Source of the DNA: Typha latifolia | Lineage: Eukaryota; Streptophyta; Magnoliopsida; Poales; Typhaceae | Direction: 5' to 3' | Length of the DNA: 64,000 bases | Assembly: GCA_019914945.1 (NCBI GenBank) | Contig: CM034110.1 | Span: forward strand, 5,969,808 to 6,033,807 | Shown: positions 1 to 11,229 of the stretch, piece after piece | Layout of the letters: every line of letters starts with the position of its first letter | Position numbering within the stretch: the stretch's first letter is position 1 | Notes under the pieces: model-generated | Database searches by the model: none | Told to the model about the DNA's origin: nothing | Seen by the model: the letters and a program-made list of their open reading frames with translations, nothing else | Program-made: the position numbers and the translations under genes

Positions 1-15
1 AATATTTTCACCTAC

Positions 16-3000
16 CTGGATTGACTAGTATTAGTATCAAATCAATAGTAGGATTGCGAGCAGCAACTGAAAGTGCTAAGCATCCCCCGAAAGAATCTCC
101 AACAAGATATATAGGTCTATTCGGTGACGCAGCATGCTCATAATTCGCAGATTGTTCAACAATTTTCACCAGTCCTTAGTGCAGGAAAGTAGAATTGAAT
201 TTTGTTAGAAAAGAACATTCTTCTGTTCATGAGAGTACAGAACTCATCATCAAACATATATAAAATGCATAAGAACTTGTCATGAAAAGACAAATATATG
301 TATATAACTTAACGATGGCAACTGTTACTGATATAGAAAATGGTGGTTTTTAGTTTATGCTATGAGGATATGTCAAGAACTTTCGTAGTTATAGTACATG
401 CCCCTATTCAGAAATATACAACTAACTTACAATCGGATTACTGAATAAGTTAAAATAGATTCAACTCAATAGATAAAAACTAAAGGTCTTTGAAAGGTCA
501 ACGCCATGAATTTATAATGTTACTGTCTATATGAGACATATGTGTCATGCCTATCACTATTCCATAATGGTGACAAGAAGGCATAACGTATTTGGACCCG
601 AATATCCAATCTTTTACAACTTTGTCTTTAATAAAGATCTTCTAATTCGACTTGTGATTGATAAAATATGATAGGAAATGTAACAAATGCACTTTAGTCC
701 AGACCGCAAAGGGTAAAAAGCAATTTCCCTAAATAAATATCAAGACTTGATGCCAACCAGAAAACATCTAAGCGATCCAGGAAATCTTTCCTATTTTTCC
801 AAGTTTTATCCTCAATAGACACTAGCCTAACATGGTATGGACACATCCTTCCCTGTTTCACTTTTCCAGCAAAACAACTCATCCGTCTCCATAACCTTAT
901 CTTTGGCACATTAAATTTTTTATTTTATTTTCTTAAGGGTGGTGCAATATTCTTTTCTAAGCTCAGCTTGTTTGGTATTTCATTTATCTTTTAAAATAAT
1001 CACAATGTATGGCACAAGCACATCTCTACTTTGATATCCTTTTCTAGGTCTGCTAAGAAGCCCTGTCAACATTTTCTTCATGTTAAATTATACATCCAAA
1101 ACTTTAGGTCCATTTGAAATGAGTGTAGCACTTGAATGCGGCTAGATAGACTTATTTCTTAGTCTCATTTTAGGTAGCTTAAACTAGTCTAAGAAAATTG
1201 GATGTTTGGTTGTGAACTAGACTAAGAGTGTCATTATTATCTTTAATGTGACATGAAAAACTAAAAGAAGTGTTGACTTTGGAAAAAAAATTAAAGATAT
1301 GCCATATAAATTGACCAAAAAATGCCCTTTGACTTTGAAGGATGTTAGTACCAAAATATTATTATTAAACTTTTGTTTTTGAATGATAGTTTTTTTTTAA
1401 AGAAGTCCCACGGTAAGGGTTTGTGCGCGCAAGCAAAAGTGTAATGTTGCATTCTTTTTTTTGAAAAAGCAGCCTTGTAATATTAAGTTTTTTTATTTTA
1501 TTTTATTTTTGTTAGGTTATGATTTTTCTTTTAAGGATTCCGCATGGTTGTAGGATTAGAAGCCCACAAACAGTCTTGTAAGATAAGGCTTTTTCCTAAA
1601 AGAAATCTGCAATAGCTCGGTAAGGTGGCTGCATGCTTGCAGGCTTGAAAGCCCACAAGTGGCGGCCTTGTTTTCTATACTTAAGTCCGTAATAGCTTAC
1701 TAAGCTTTTTTTTTCTTTGCAAAAGAAGACTTAACATGGTAACTAGGTTTGCTTAGTAAGATATTTGTGAGCAATGATGGTCGTGCCGATGGTGGCACGG
1801 GGTGTGATAGTGACCCCCGTGCCAAGTTGTGCTGATGCCGTGCTGCTATGGCACGGGTCACGTGAGGTTCAAAATGGATTATATTGATCTGAAATGGAAC
1901 CATTAGAGTGGTAAACCTAAAATATTCTATGTGGTTTTTTTATCATGTGACAAACATGATTTGTCTTGTGGAACCCAAGTTTTTCCTATTTTTGTCAATC
2001 ATTACTAATCAACTTTAGTTCTTTTCTTAATAAAACATGATATGTCATGTGGAGCCCATCTTTTTTAACTTTTTCTTATTTCTATGAGGTGCACTCATAG
2101 GATGATATAAGTTTATCATCACCACTACCATTATATCAATCACACCTAACAAAGTCACAACACCCTAATTATACTTCATGTCCATAATCTATATATGCCT
2201 ATGCCGTGTCTATGTTGGTGCTAGTCGTTCCCGTGCATATTCAATATACATATCACATCATAGGAGAATTACAAAATCTTTATCCGTATAAAGACCATAT
2301 AAGATGTCACAATGACCAACACTATTAGTTGACTAGTTTTAAAGATTATTAATAGTATTTAATGCAATTGTGCTGCTAAATAAAGTCTTTGATCTTCCCC
2401 GTCATTCTACATTCAACTAGATATTAGTTTTAATCATTGTGCTATTATCAATTAATATTATGTGTTAAATGATATTTTGTATTCAATCATATTTAGAGTG
2501 TTTCAATCATAAATATTAATTTTAATGAATGTATTCAATCATATTATGTGTTAAATAATATTTATATTTAACTATTGATATATATTTAATAAAATATGTC
2601 ATATTAAAAAAATTATCTAAATATAAAAGACTCCAGTGTAAGTTTTAATACATATATTCAAACTAAAAACCAAAAATTAGCATGCCAAAGATCCAAAAAT
2701 ATTTCTTTATATCCTAATTTTTTTATTAACAATATGTTAAAGGTGTGCCAGGTATGCAAGGGCATGCCGGTCGGCACTCCTTGTGCCGATGGTGGCACGA
2801 GCATCGTTGGTTGCAATCTTACCTACAAAAATAGCCATGGGTTTACCTTTGATGTGACATAAAATAGTGAAAAAAGTGTTCATTTTGGAAAAAAATTTAG
2901 GATATCTCAAAAAGGATTTGAAATAAAAATGTCATTACTATATTTGATGTGACATAAAAAAGTGAAACAAATGTTGTTTTGGAGAAAAATTAGGGATGTT

Positions 3001-6000
3001 AATACCAAAATATTACTATTAAATTGCTAAAACACATATGCAAGTCTTTTCAAGGTTAAATTTGTAATTTGAGAATAATCCAAACTTAGACCTATTTTAT
3101 TTTTCTATCTCCTCTCTCACCTTTTGAACATTGTCGGATAAATTGTAATAATTGAAAAAATACTAGAGAACACATGGCACCACATGGGGAATAGTTGTAA
3201 TAACTGGAAAAAAATAGAGAGCATGTGCACTACACATGCACCCCTCTTCTCCTCCTCTCGCTTTTTACACGACCAGGAAGAGGTGGGTGCATGAGTTCTA
3301 GCCAAAACATCAGATTCCCGACTTCAATTCGAAGCCCTTTCCCTATAAATAAATAAAAATTCCTAATTTCACTTTCTCCTCTAACCGCAACCACTTTCCC
3401 CTCCTCCCTCATCTCTTTTCGTTTTCTTCCTTCCTTACTGTCAAAGCTTGCATTGTGGGAATGAACCGCCAGAGCACCATCGGAGAGATCAATGACCACC
3501 AGGCGACACATTGGTAGTGATTTTTTTATCACGTGAACTAGATATTTCAATTGTTTCACTTAGACTCAGGTAAGTAGATTCACTCATAGTTTTATCTGTC
3601 TTATATTTTATATTTTTTACATGATCATATATCTTTTTGTGTGCAAATTAAATATTATATTTCTGTGTGCAAATTAAATATCATGTTTTTGTGAGCAAAA
3701 TATATGACATAGTACAATTGCTATACTTCGTACAAAAAGTGTAATTGATGATTGGTATGATTTAGAAAATAGTCTCGACATAGATCGCTCCGTGACTTTC
3801 TATTGTGACTCAAGTTTACATGAAAGTTTAATGGACTGTCATATTTTAGATCACTATAGTGACTTTTATAAGTGACTCTAACGAGCGTAGGGAATAATTT
3901 CATGTTAGAGCGAAGGACTTCATATAGTGACTCTTATCTCTCTCAAACAATTAGTGGAAGAGATAGAGTGGGTTTATCACATAATGATACCTCCTCGTGA
4001 CCCTAAAGGAAAAAGACAGTGCATTTATCCTATAGTGATACATTCTGGTGACCCTAACCATTTCAACTATAAGGAAAATACTCGATCGTCATCTCGAAGT
4101 AACTTCTAGTTAATGTGAGTCCATAGGGCATAGACCCAATTGAGACATATAGCTTTATTAATAATGAGAAATTTAGCATCATGATAATATGTTATGGACT
4201 TACATTATTACTCTTTGTGCAGTTATTATTGCTATTATATGCATGCTTAGTGTATATCGTTGAATTTGGAGATTTATTTTAAAATCATCTATGAATTTCG
4301 GTTTGGTTCATGGGATCCCTCTCTTGAGCTATAATTATTGGCTCATAGGATCCCTCTCTTGATATTTTAGGTACTGGTTAGCATGGTGATTGAGCGAGAT
4401 GTACCGAGACACTGCCAACTTAGGATTTATCCCTTTCATCTTTCAGTTGTATTAGAAATCATGTTCTAAACTATCTATTATTTTAGTTTGGTTGGAGACA
4501 CATTAGTAGTGACATTTGGTTATTTTATTTTTATTTGAGTATATTTACTTAAAGCTAGATACTATACTAAATTCTTGTTATTGTAGACTTCGGAAATTTG
4601 TTGCTAAGACTTCGTATATCTCAAGTGTATTGAGGGACATGTCGGGTCATGATTCAGTGACATAAACTATTATTTAATTCAAAGAAAATCCTTGGAACCA
4701 AACCAATCGCCACCAATGGACTAACAGATGTTAACAGGTTTCACATCAAGGACAACTTTTCTCCATATGTTGCCTAATTTTCTCAAAGTTGATTTCTTGT
4801 TTAACTAGTCAATCAATGAATTATTTAAGGAAATTTGGTTGGTTAGGACAAACTAAATTACATTGCCATTATCTATAATGATAATAATGATATGTTACAA
4901 GGCTTTCCAAAAAGTACTCACAAAAACTAATAGCAACATTAAACATGTATTTAAATTCTATAATTGTTAAGGTTAGTGTGATTATATTACCGTAAAATAA
5001 TGACAAAATTTCATATCCAGTATAAAAAGGCAATCACTAGTTTAGACAATAAAATTATTAGAATATAAATTGTAAAAACTACCTTTTCTAACCGCTTATG
5101 TTTTTAGAGTAGTTGGTGAATCATTATGGTATCATAGCAGAGGTATTGAGCTTGAATCTTTTCTGGCCCATTTGTCATTTAAAATATAAAAACCTCATCC
5201 ATTTAAGTCAAAGTCCACTTTTTTTGCTCATCAAAATGTCTCAAGTTCAGAAGTGAACGGGAGTGTTAGAATATAAAATATGAAAATAAAAAATATTAGC
5301 TAAACTTGTTGATTAGAGTAATAAAAAATGCAAAGGGTGAAGAGAGATCAAAACCTTCAAATGGTGTGCGATCATTTACCGGGATATGCAAACATCTAAC
5401 TTCAAAAAACCTATATCACAGACAGAAAGGTGGCCAACACAGTGTCAGTAGCAGCTTAAGCAGATCAAAATTAAAGTCTCCTAGAAGAAATAGACCTTAT
5501 AACAAAAGAAAATGAAAAGTCGAAGTTCTTATCAAGTAGAAAATTAACATCAATCAATTCAAAAATTAGAAAGATCAAATTATAAAATGTGAAAACAATT
5601 TACTCATGTTCTCTATAAAGACCATCAAGAAGAAGGCAAAGAGTATTTGTAAAATGTTCGTCCGATATTATATACACTAATGTAAAAGTGAAGATGGAGT
5701 TCCTATGCCCAAAAGATGGTATGAAATTATCCTGTTGTAATAATGTAGCAAGCAACTTAGTCAATTCTTACTCAAAATATAAAGGTATGTACATTTTGAT
5801 GATATTGAGGATTGATCAACAAATGGCAGGTGATTCATTTAGTCATACTGTACTTCAAAGTTTAAACATTGATCATTGGTTGGTTGCAGTAACGTGATTT
5901 TGGGCTTTACATTCCATGGGAACTCATAGACTACTGAACTTCCAATAAGATGAAAAGAGCTAAAATAAACAACAACAAGGATGTAAGTGAATATTAGATA

Positions 6001-8119
6001 GCAAGCTAATATACTGGAAAAGTGAAGATCAAACTTCAAAGCATGCCAGTTTGCCAACACCAAATAAAGAGAAAATGTTTCGTACTTTCATTTATTTGTA
6101 GTTCAAGAAAATTGTTGATTAAAACAATTAAATTGCACATCTTTTAGATTTTACTTGTTGTGCTATGTATAGAAGACAAAACAAACTCGCAAGGACCTTA
6201 ATTTCTAAGCTTGCGAGTGTAGACAAATATCATTCTAATTAGATAAAGATGAAGACGGTACGTGTTGCTCAAAACTTTGACATTCATGTTGGAACCATAC
6301 AATCACACTGACGTCCATATAGCAGTAATTGATTTAGTTGCTTCATTGAGTCTTTGCTGAAAGTAACCAGCTAAAATTGTTTCAAGCTGAAGCTAAGATT
6401 AATAAAAAAATCACTGTAAAAGACAAACTAGAAGATGCAAGGTGAAGCTTTAATTTGAAATTTCTCCTTTCTTTTAACTTTTCAACAGGCCTTGCACACT
6501 TGCAAGTTGCAACATTCCTACTTTCTACCTCTAAAAAGAGCTTTCTTTAGGTAAATATTAACGGAACTATTAAGAAAAAAAAAACCTCTAAGTGGTAGAT
6601 TCCAAATAATATATCATAATAGCATAATATTAATTTGAAGAAAACATGTCAGAATCAGTACAATTGGATCGCATTACTGCTTCCGAACTAACACAAGAAC
6701 CATCCATACAAATTGATTTCTGCATCATTTTTAGAGAAATAGTCTAACATGGATTCATACATTGAGAATCTAAATTGTATGTTATAGAAACTTCCAATTA
6801 GAATATTGCCCATCAAACTTTCAGAAATCTGACCTTTTTTCTACTTTTAGGGCTTTTCTTCAAATTTATTATCAGTTTCAAGTTTCAACAGTCATTAGAG
6901 TTTACCACTCAAAGAAATCTAAGTAAAAGATTAAAAGTTTTCAAAGTATACAGTATGCAATAATTGGTATCTTGCAAAGTGGATAATTTTCTTCAGGAAG
7001 TTGCTTCCTACAATTTCACGTTCTTTCAGAATGCCACAAAAAATTTTATATCTCAGAGCCGAATCAATACAACATCTCAGTCAATACGGAAGATCAGCCA
7101 GTAATTACCTCCAAAATGAAGAAATCAAAGGATGATAAGCAGAAAAAGACATTCCAACTAAGGTGTTGATGGAACATAATTATGGAAACAATATTGTGAA
7201 ACTAAGCTTCTCTGTAATGAACTTGTATGGGCACTAAAGCAATAGGCAATACTTGTCCAATGCCGGTACTCTTCATTTCTTTTATTTCCAAGCATTAGAA
7301 GATAGAACTCTACTGGAAACAGATCACAGTCATTCTAACTAATAGACCAGTGGCAATGCAGTCTATTGAAACTTGAAACCAAAATGGATTGATATCCATG
7401 TACTCAAAATCAAACAGTTGCAACTAAGAGATGATGCTAAGACATAAAGAAAACACAAAAGAACAAAAAGGCAAAGTTATTCAAGAGCACTACTCTTAGA
7501 TACATCTTAGTCCCATAATTTGTTTTCATTGCCACTGCATCGCAAATTCTCAGCATAATCCCAAGGAATGCCTTCCGGTATTTGTGAACACTTAACATCA
7601 ATTCTACAAGAGAGTGATCAAGAAACTTACTTTCCTAGAGATTTGTGATGCAGAATGAGCCCCACTCCCACACCATCAGTTCCTGCAGAAATTCAATCAA
7701 ACAAAGAACCATCAGCCTCTCTTTTTCTCATTCAAGCATTTCATCATTCAATATCCTGAGGTAAACCCACCAGGCAAGAACAGCAGCAACGGTGCGTCCT
7801 TTATCGGCGGCCCGCACTCGACCGGGCAGAACCACCGAGGCGGACCACCATCATCCTTAATAATCTCCTTCGCCGCATCAAAATAGTCCTTAACATTCAC
7901 ACCACCATACCCATCATCGTAAAGCACACCCAACTCCTCGCTCTCAACTTTCCTCGCCTTCTTCTGAAAACCCAACTCCCCAGTTTCCTGCTTCAGCACC
8001 GGAACAGCCTCCACTCGGCTTCCGCCGACAGCCGCCGGGCGACACGGCGTCCGGGAGCGGAAACCGGGAACTGGGTCTCGGAGGGGAAGTGAAGGGACAG
8101 AACCAAACGCCAAGGACAT
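16..8119 (-). CDS. PES: Phytyl ester synthase / acyltransferase-like protein, plastid (5' part, exons 1-4)
   Basis: Partial gene, read right to left. Exons by reading: 8119-7771, 7682-7631, 5410-5355 and 174-16. All introns are GT-AG, the phases are consistent (349, 52, 56 and 159 nt), and the last donor lies at 15-10, so the gene continues beyond the left edge. Visible protein is about 205 residues. Residues 1 to about 45 are rich in Ser, Arg and Pro with few acids and look like a chloroplast transit peptide. Then come the family blocks GGPPRWFCPVECG, the oxyanion block LFLPGTDGVGVGLI (made across the exon 1/2 junction), HIPVNDRTPFEG and the nucleophile elbow GDSFGG followed by CLALSVAARNP. 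These match the esterase/lipase half of PES1/PES2 (At1g54570, At3g26840), which esterify phytol and diacylglycerol with fatty acids in senescing or stressed plastids. The C-terminal acyltransferase half would lie outside the window. The start at 8119 is the first ATG of the frame. Family is certain; which paralogue is not. Confidence 0.92.
1225..1375. repeat. Degenerate direct repeat (left copy) in PES intron 3
   Basis: The stretch with aatgtgacat, then agtgttgactttgg and a run of A, ending in gttagtaccaaaatatta, recurs at 2845-3025 on the other side of the inverted-repeat element. There the opening part occurs twice in tandem. The two flanks therefore look like pieces of one older repeat separated by the insertion. 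Confidence 0.45.
1755..2832. mobile_element. Non-autonomous terminal-inverted-repeat element in intron 3 of the PES gene
   Basis: About 1.05 kb with imperfect inverted ends. The left end (from about 1757) and the reverse complement of the right end (to about 2825) share GTAAGAT and then, a few bases inside, CAAYGATGNTCGTGCC. Both ends also carry the small palindrome GTGCC-gatggt-GGCAC (about 1784 and 2780). The interior is AT-rich with no coding potential. I could not find a clear target site duplication, so superfamily and exact ends are undecided. Confidence 0.45.
2845..3025. repeat. Degenerate direct repeat (right copy, with a tandem duplication)
   Basis: Right-hand counterpart of the repeat near 1225-1375. 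The motif tttgatgtgacataaaa occurs at about 2849 and again at about 2935, followed by gttaataccaaaatatta as in the left copy. No coding potential. Confidence 0.45.
3060..5056. other. Rest of PES intron 3, AT-rich, no gene recognised
   Basis: Only short ORFs are present. The stretch near 4315-4370 contains a small direct duplication (ggatccctctcttga twice). A pyrimidine-rich GC-richer patch at about 3230-3520 resembles a decayed transposon or promoter fragment, but no domain can be read from it. Confidence 0.4.
5058..5275 (+). mobile_element. TRIM-like miniature LTR retroelement, close to PES exon 3
   Basis: A short segment starts with ttagaatataaa (5058), continues for about 70 bp to a primer-binding-like tggtatcatagcag at 5127-5140, and ends where tgttagaatataaaa reappears at 5264. 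This is the architecture of a terminal-repeat retrotransposon in miniature: very short LTR, an initiator-Met-tRNA-like primer site, a short non-coding interior, and a partial second LTR. It sits about 80 bp from the end of PES exon 3. Confidence 0.35.
5411..7630. other. PES intron 2 (2.2 kb)
   Basis: AT-rich intron bounded by a gtaagt donor at 7630 and a tag acceptor at 5411 on the minus strand. The ORFs inside are short and none shows a recognisable domain. I see no obvious mobile element. Confidence 0.6.
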
Positions 8120-8296
8120 GGCAAAAGGAGGAGCAAGAAGGCAACTTGGATCAAGAACGTGGAAACGGGGATATATAAAGGTTCAAATGACTGGGGGATG
8201 GAGGATGGCACGTTGGAAGAAGGTGGACCGTGAGGAATGGGGAACAAAGGGACAAAATTGAGGTGGGGAAAGCGTGAGGTTGGCAACCGCCATCGC

Positions 8297-8300
<4 letters not shown>

Positions 8301-8328
<28 letters not shown>
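8301..8328. repeat. (GA)14 microsatellite upstream of the PES gene
   Basis: Perfect GA dinucleotide run. On the gene's strand it reads (TC)n about 180 bp upstream of the start codon, in the promoter or 5' UTR. Plant GAGA-binding (BBR/BPC) proteins bind such runs; any role here is inference. Confidence 0.85.
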
Positions 8329-8332
<4 letters not shown>

Positions 8333-8809
8333 GTCAAGGTAGGAACAAAAGAGACGTTCAATAGTTGATTTAAACGTAGTGGACTATTTGGCCACTACTT
8401 GTAACTTTGCCTTCCTTTTCGCCTCACATTGGTGTCCATCAGTCCACCTCATAATTGCTGGAAGTTTACTTGCGCATTCTTCGTATCCTACATAAATACT
8501 CTTCTCAATGGGTATAAACGCATTATTCTTCAGGCACGTCAATCAAATGCACGCGAACACATATCTTTCAATCGAGCGTATCATGATTATATGATGCTCA
8601 CAATCAAATTATGGGCTTGCATAGCACGGCATGACATCATCGACCACAAGTATTAAGATGAAGTTAGGCAATTACAGCTGCCTTTTTCTTATTCGTTGGG
8701 CAATTAGTTTATTAGAGGGCTACTTATAAAAGCCTAGATTAGCTTGTAAACAGAGGGAGAATGAATACAAAATTTTTAGTTTTTCTCTTAATCTCTTCTT
8801 GATTCAATA

Positions 8810-8821
8810 TGGTATCGGAGC
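8810..8821 (+). promoter_or_regulatory. tRNA primer-binding site of the older copia element
   Basis: tggtatcggagc directly behind the 5' LTR; canonical plant copia sites read tggtatcagagc. The initiator methionine tRNA 3' end would prime minus-strand DNA here. Confidence 0.75.
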
Positions 8822-9045
8822 ACTAGAGTGCTTCTTCCTGCGTTCTTCTAGAGTTTCTCTTCAAGCTTGCTTGCTTGCTTTTTTTTTTTTTATATTTGTC
8901 TTCTCTGCTGTTGATTCTGGAGATTTCTAGCTATGACGATTGACGCTCCTTTTTAATTCAAATCAACTGATACTTTGATAAGTAGTTCTACCATTGAAGA
9001 TGGATCAAATCCTGATTTCTCCATCATTCAGACAATCCCGGTATA

Positions 9046-9342
9046 GTGCTTGTTTCTCAACCTCTCATGGGTGACAACTATGCTTCATGGAGTAGAGTTA
9101 TGTTGATTGCCTTATCGGTTAAAAACAAGCTACGGTTCGTCGATGGATCTATATCAAGACCAATAAGTACTGATCCTCTCATTAATTCTCGAATTCGAAA
9201 CAATAATATTGTGATTTCATGGATACTTAATTATGTATGCAAAGACATTTCTCCATCTATTATATACTCTGAGTCTGCTTATGAAATATGGATTGATCTC
9301 AAAGAGAGATTTCAGCAGAGAAATGGACCTCGTATATTTTAG
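9046..9342 (+). pseudogene. gag fragment of the older copia element
   Basis: About 98 codons with the plant copia gag opening (PLMGDNYASWSRVMLIALSV, then KNKLRFVDGS and a tryptophan-rich stretch ending ESAYEIWIDLKERF). The true gag start lies upstream, but the frame is interrupted near 9044. A stop follows at 9340 and the matching C-terminal gag and zinc knuckle continue in another open segment at 9670-9882. Not functional. Confidence 0.85.
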
Positions 9343-9669
9343 CTTAGATGTGAACTAATGAATCTTACTCAAGGTCAATTGACTGTTAGTGCCTAAAAAC
9401 AATTTGGGAAGAACTTGGCAACTATAGACCAGTTTGTACTTGTGCTAAATGTTCTTGTGGAGGTACTAAAGCCCTTGTTGATCGTTACCACATGGAATAC
9501 GTTATGTCTTTCCTAATGGGGATTGTTTGACAATTTTACTCAAGTTCAAAGTCACTGTAAATGGATCCAATGCCATCTATTAACAAAGTCTTTGCTTTAG
9601 CTTGAGTCTCAAGAAGAACATCAAAGACATATAAGTGTTATTGCTGGAAATACTGGAGCTTCAGATGCT

Positions 9670-10776
9670 ATGGCTTTTTCTATCAAAACAAATACCAATA
9701 GGAATAATATTGGTCAAAGTATTGCCAAGGGAAATCAGAAGGAGGAGAAACCAATATGCACTCATTGTGGCTATTCTGGACATACTGTTGACAGATGTTA
9801 CAAACTCCATGGATATCCACCTGGTTATAAACCTAAGCAGAAGTCAACCTTCCCAAATAGTTCTGCTCAAATTGCAAATTAGGTATCTAATTCTGGAGCA
9901 AGTGCATCTTCTAACAACATGGGATATTTTTTTCAAGTGTTGAATCCCTCTCAATATTCACATCTGATGTCAATGTTGAGTTCCTATCTTTTTGCTACCA
10001 AAGTTGGTGGTGATGGTGATAACTCTCCTCAAGCAACAGGCACTTGCTTGTCAATCTTAGTAAATCCAATATTTTGTTCTTCCAAATATTGGATAGTTGA
10101 TTCAGGAGCCACAAGTCATATATGTTTCTGTCAAGAATTTTTTGATTCTCTACAACCCATCAAGGATGCTTATATTACTTTACCTGATTAGTCTAGAATT
10201 CCTGTGTTCTTTATTGGCACCGTGAGACTTTCTTCTCAATTGGTTCTTGATGGTGTTCTATTTGTTCCACAGTTTAAATTCAACCTTTTATCTGTGAGTG
10301 CTTTAACCAGGACTTCAAACTTCCATGTGCAGTTCCTTATTGATTATGTTTTTATCCTGAATCAACTCAAATTGAGGATGATTGGCAAGGGTAGAGTGTT
10401 GATGATCTCTATGTCATGGAATCTGAAGTGTTGCCAAATTCTACAAAACACAAATCAATTTCTGTTCAGAATGCCATTAGTTTCTTCACTAATAATGTGA
10501 ATGCTCATACTTGGCATCACAGATTAGGACATTTATCACATAAGAGACTTCTTATACTAAAAGATCAATTATGTTTCGATGAACATGCTTTCAATAATCA
10601 TACTCCTTGTAATATATGTCCTCTTGCTAAACAAAGGAGATTATCTTTCACCTCTAACAACCATATGTCTGCATGCCTTTGATCTCATCCACTGTGATAC
10701 ATGGGGTCCTTACTATATTCCGACACATAATGGTTTTCGATATTTTCTAACTCCGGTGGATGATTGTACCAGATAG
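9670..10776 (+). pseudogene. Zinc knuckle, protease and integrase fragments of the older copia element
   Basis: A chain of open segments in shifting frames. 9670-9882 has the CCHC knuckle ending in the common GYPPGYKP. 9919-10191 has the aspartic protease DSGATSHIC. 10416-10682 has HTWHHRLGHLS and the HHCC-type CNICPLAKQ. 10579-10776 has the first integrase aspartate in HCDTWGP. Stops and frameshifts separate them, so no polyprotein can be made. Confidence 0.82.
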
Positions 10777-10938
10777 TACATTATAGCAATACTTTTTCTG
10801 ATAATAGTACCTTATGTTTACGATATCTTGAATTTCCTCGATCCATTCTCTGGCAAAGGGAATGTTCTTTAGATCATTGTAATCGAGAACCAACTGCCAC
10901 CATAAGACTAGAGTTATATTCTAGCAAAACTTCATCCA

Positions 10939-10943
10939 GAATA
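10939..10943. repeat. Target site duplication, left (GAATA)
   Basis: GAATA directly before the 5' LTR of the younger copia element. The same five bases follow the 3' LTR at 16535-16539. Five base pairs is the usual copia target duplication. Confidence 0.95.
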
Positions 10944-11060
10944 TGTTAGAAATATTAATATTTCTATAGTGTTATTTTAAAATAAATAATTTTGTGAATA
11001 AATATTTTAATTAGACACTTTTTCATAATTATAACTATTTGTTAGTTATTTAACTTCCAT

Positions 11061-11160
11061 AACTACTTTTTAGTTATCTAACTACTTTCTAGTTATCTAA
11101 CTACTTTCTAGTTATCTAACTACTTTTTAGTTATCTAACTACTTTTTAGTTATATAACTA
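11061..11160. repeat. 19-bp tandem repeats in the 5' LTR
   Basis: Degenerate tandem units with core actttctagttatctaa upstream of the TATA box. The 3' LTR has one extra unit (about 16080-16200), which accounts for the whole 19-bp length difference between the LTRs. Tandem U3 repeats are often enhancer units in plant retrotransposons; a role here is inference. Confidence 0.85.
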
Positions 11161-11221
11161 CCATAACTATTTTTTAGTTATATAACTACTCGCACCTTTT
11201 AGTTAGTGTCCTTTTATTTTC

Positions 11222-11229
11222 TATAAATA
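11222..11229 (+). promoter_or_regulatory. TATA box of the copia LTR
   Basis: TATAAATA downstream of the tandem repeats, preserved in the 3' LTR at 16260-16267. Transcription would be expected to start about 30 bp further on. Confidence 0.6.

Larger units (their letters stand above)
8660..10938 (+). mobile_element. Decayed Ty1/copia retrotransposon (5' LTR, gag, protease, start of integrase)
   Basis: A candidate short 5' LTR ends near 8806 and contains cttataaaag at about 8723. The primer site tggtatcggagc at 8810-8821 differs by one base from the usual initiator-Met-tRNA complement. Behind it, broken by stops and frameshifts, lie gag (MGDNYASWSRVMLIAL, 9067 onward), a CCHC knuckle with CX2CX4HX4C spacing (about 9757-9800), the protease signature WIVDSGATSHI (about 10090), the GAG-pre-integrase HTWHHRLGHLS (about 10505) and the integrase start HCDTWGPY (about 10690). 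Homology fades after about 10780. No reverse transcriptase is seen, so the element was already truncated, and the younger element inserted at its right end. Confidence 0.88.

Noticed and set aside
694..909. 71-codon minus-strand ORF in PES intron 3
   Set aside because: Looks somewhat protein-like but no domain could be named and it has no splice or promoter support. Possibly transposon debris.
7944..8361. Minus-strand ORFs of 66 and 122 codons around the PES start
   Set aside because: Other-frame shadows of PES exon 1 and its leader; the second reads through the GA microsatellite as an (SL)n run.
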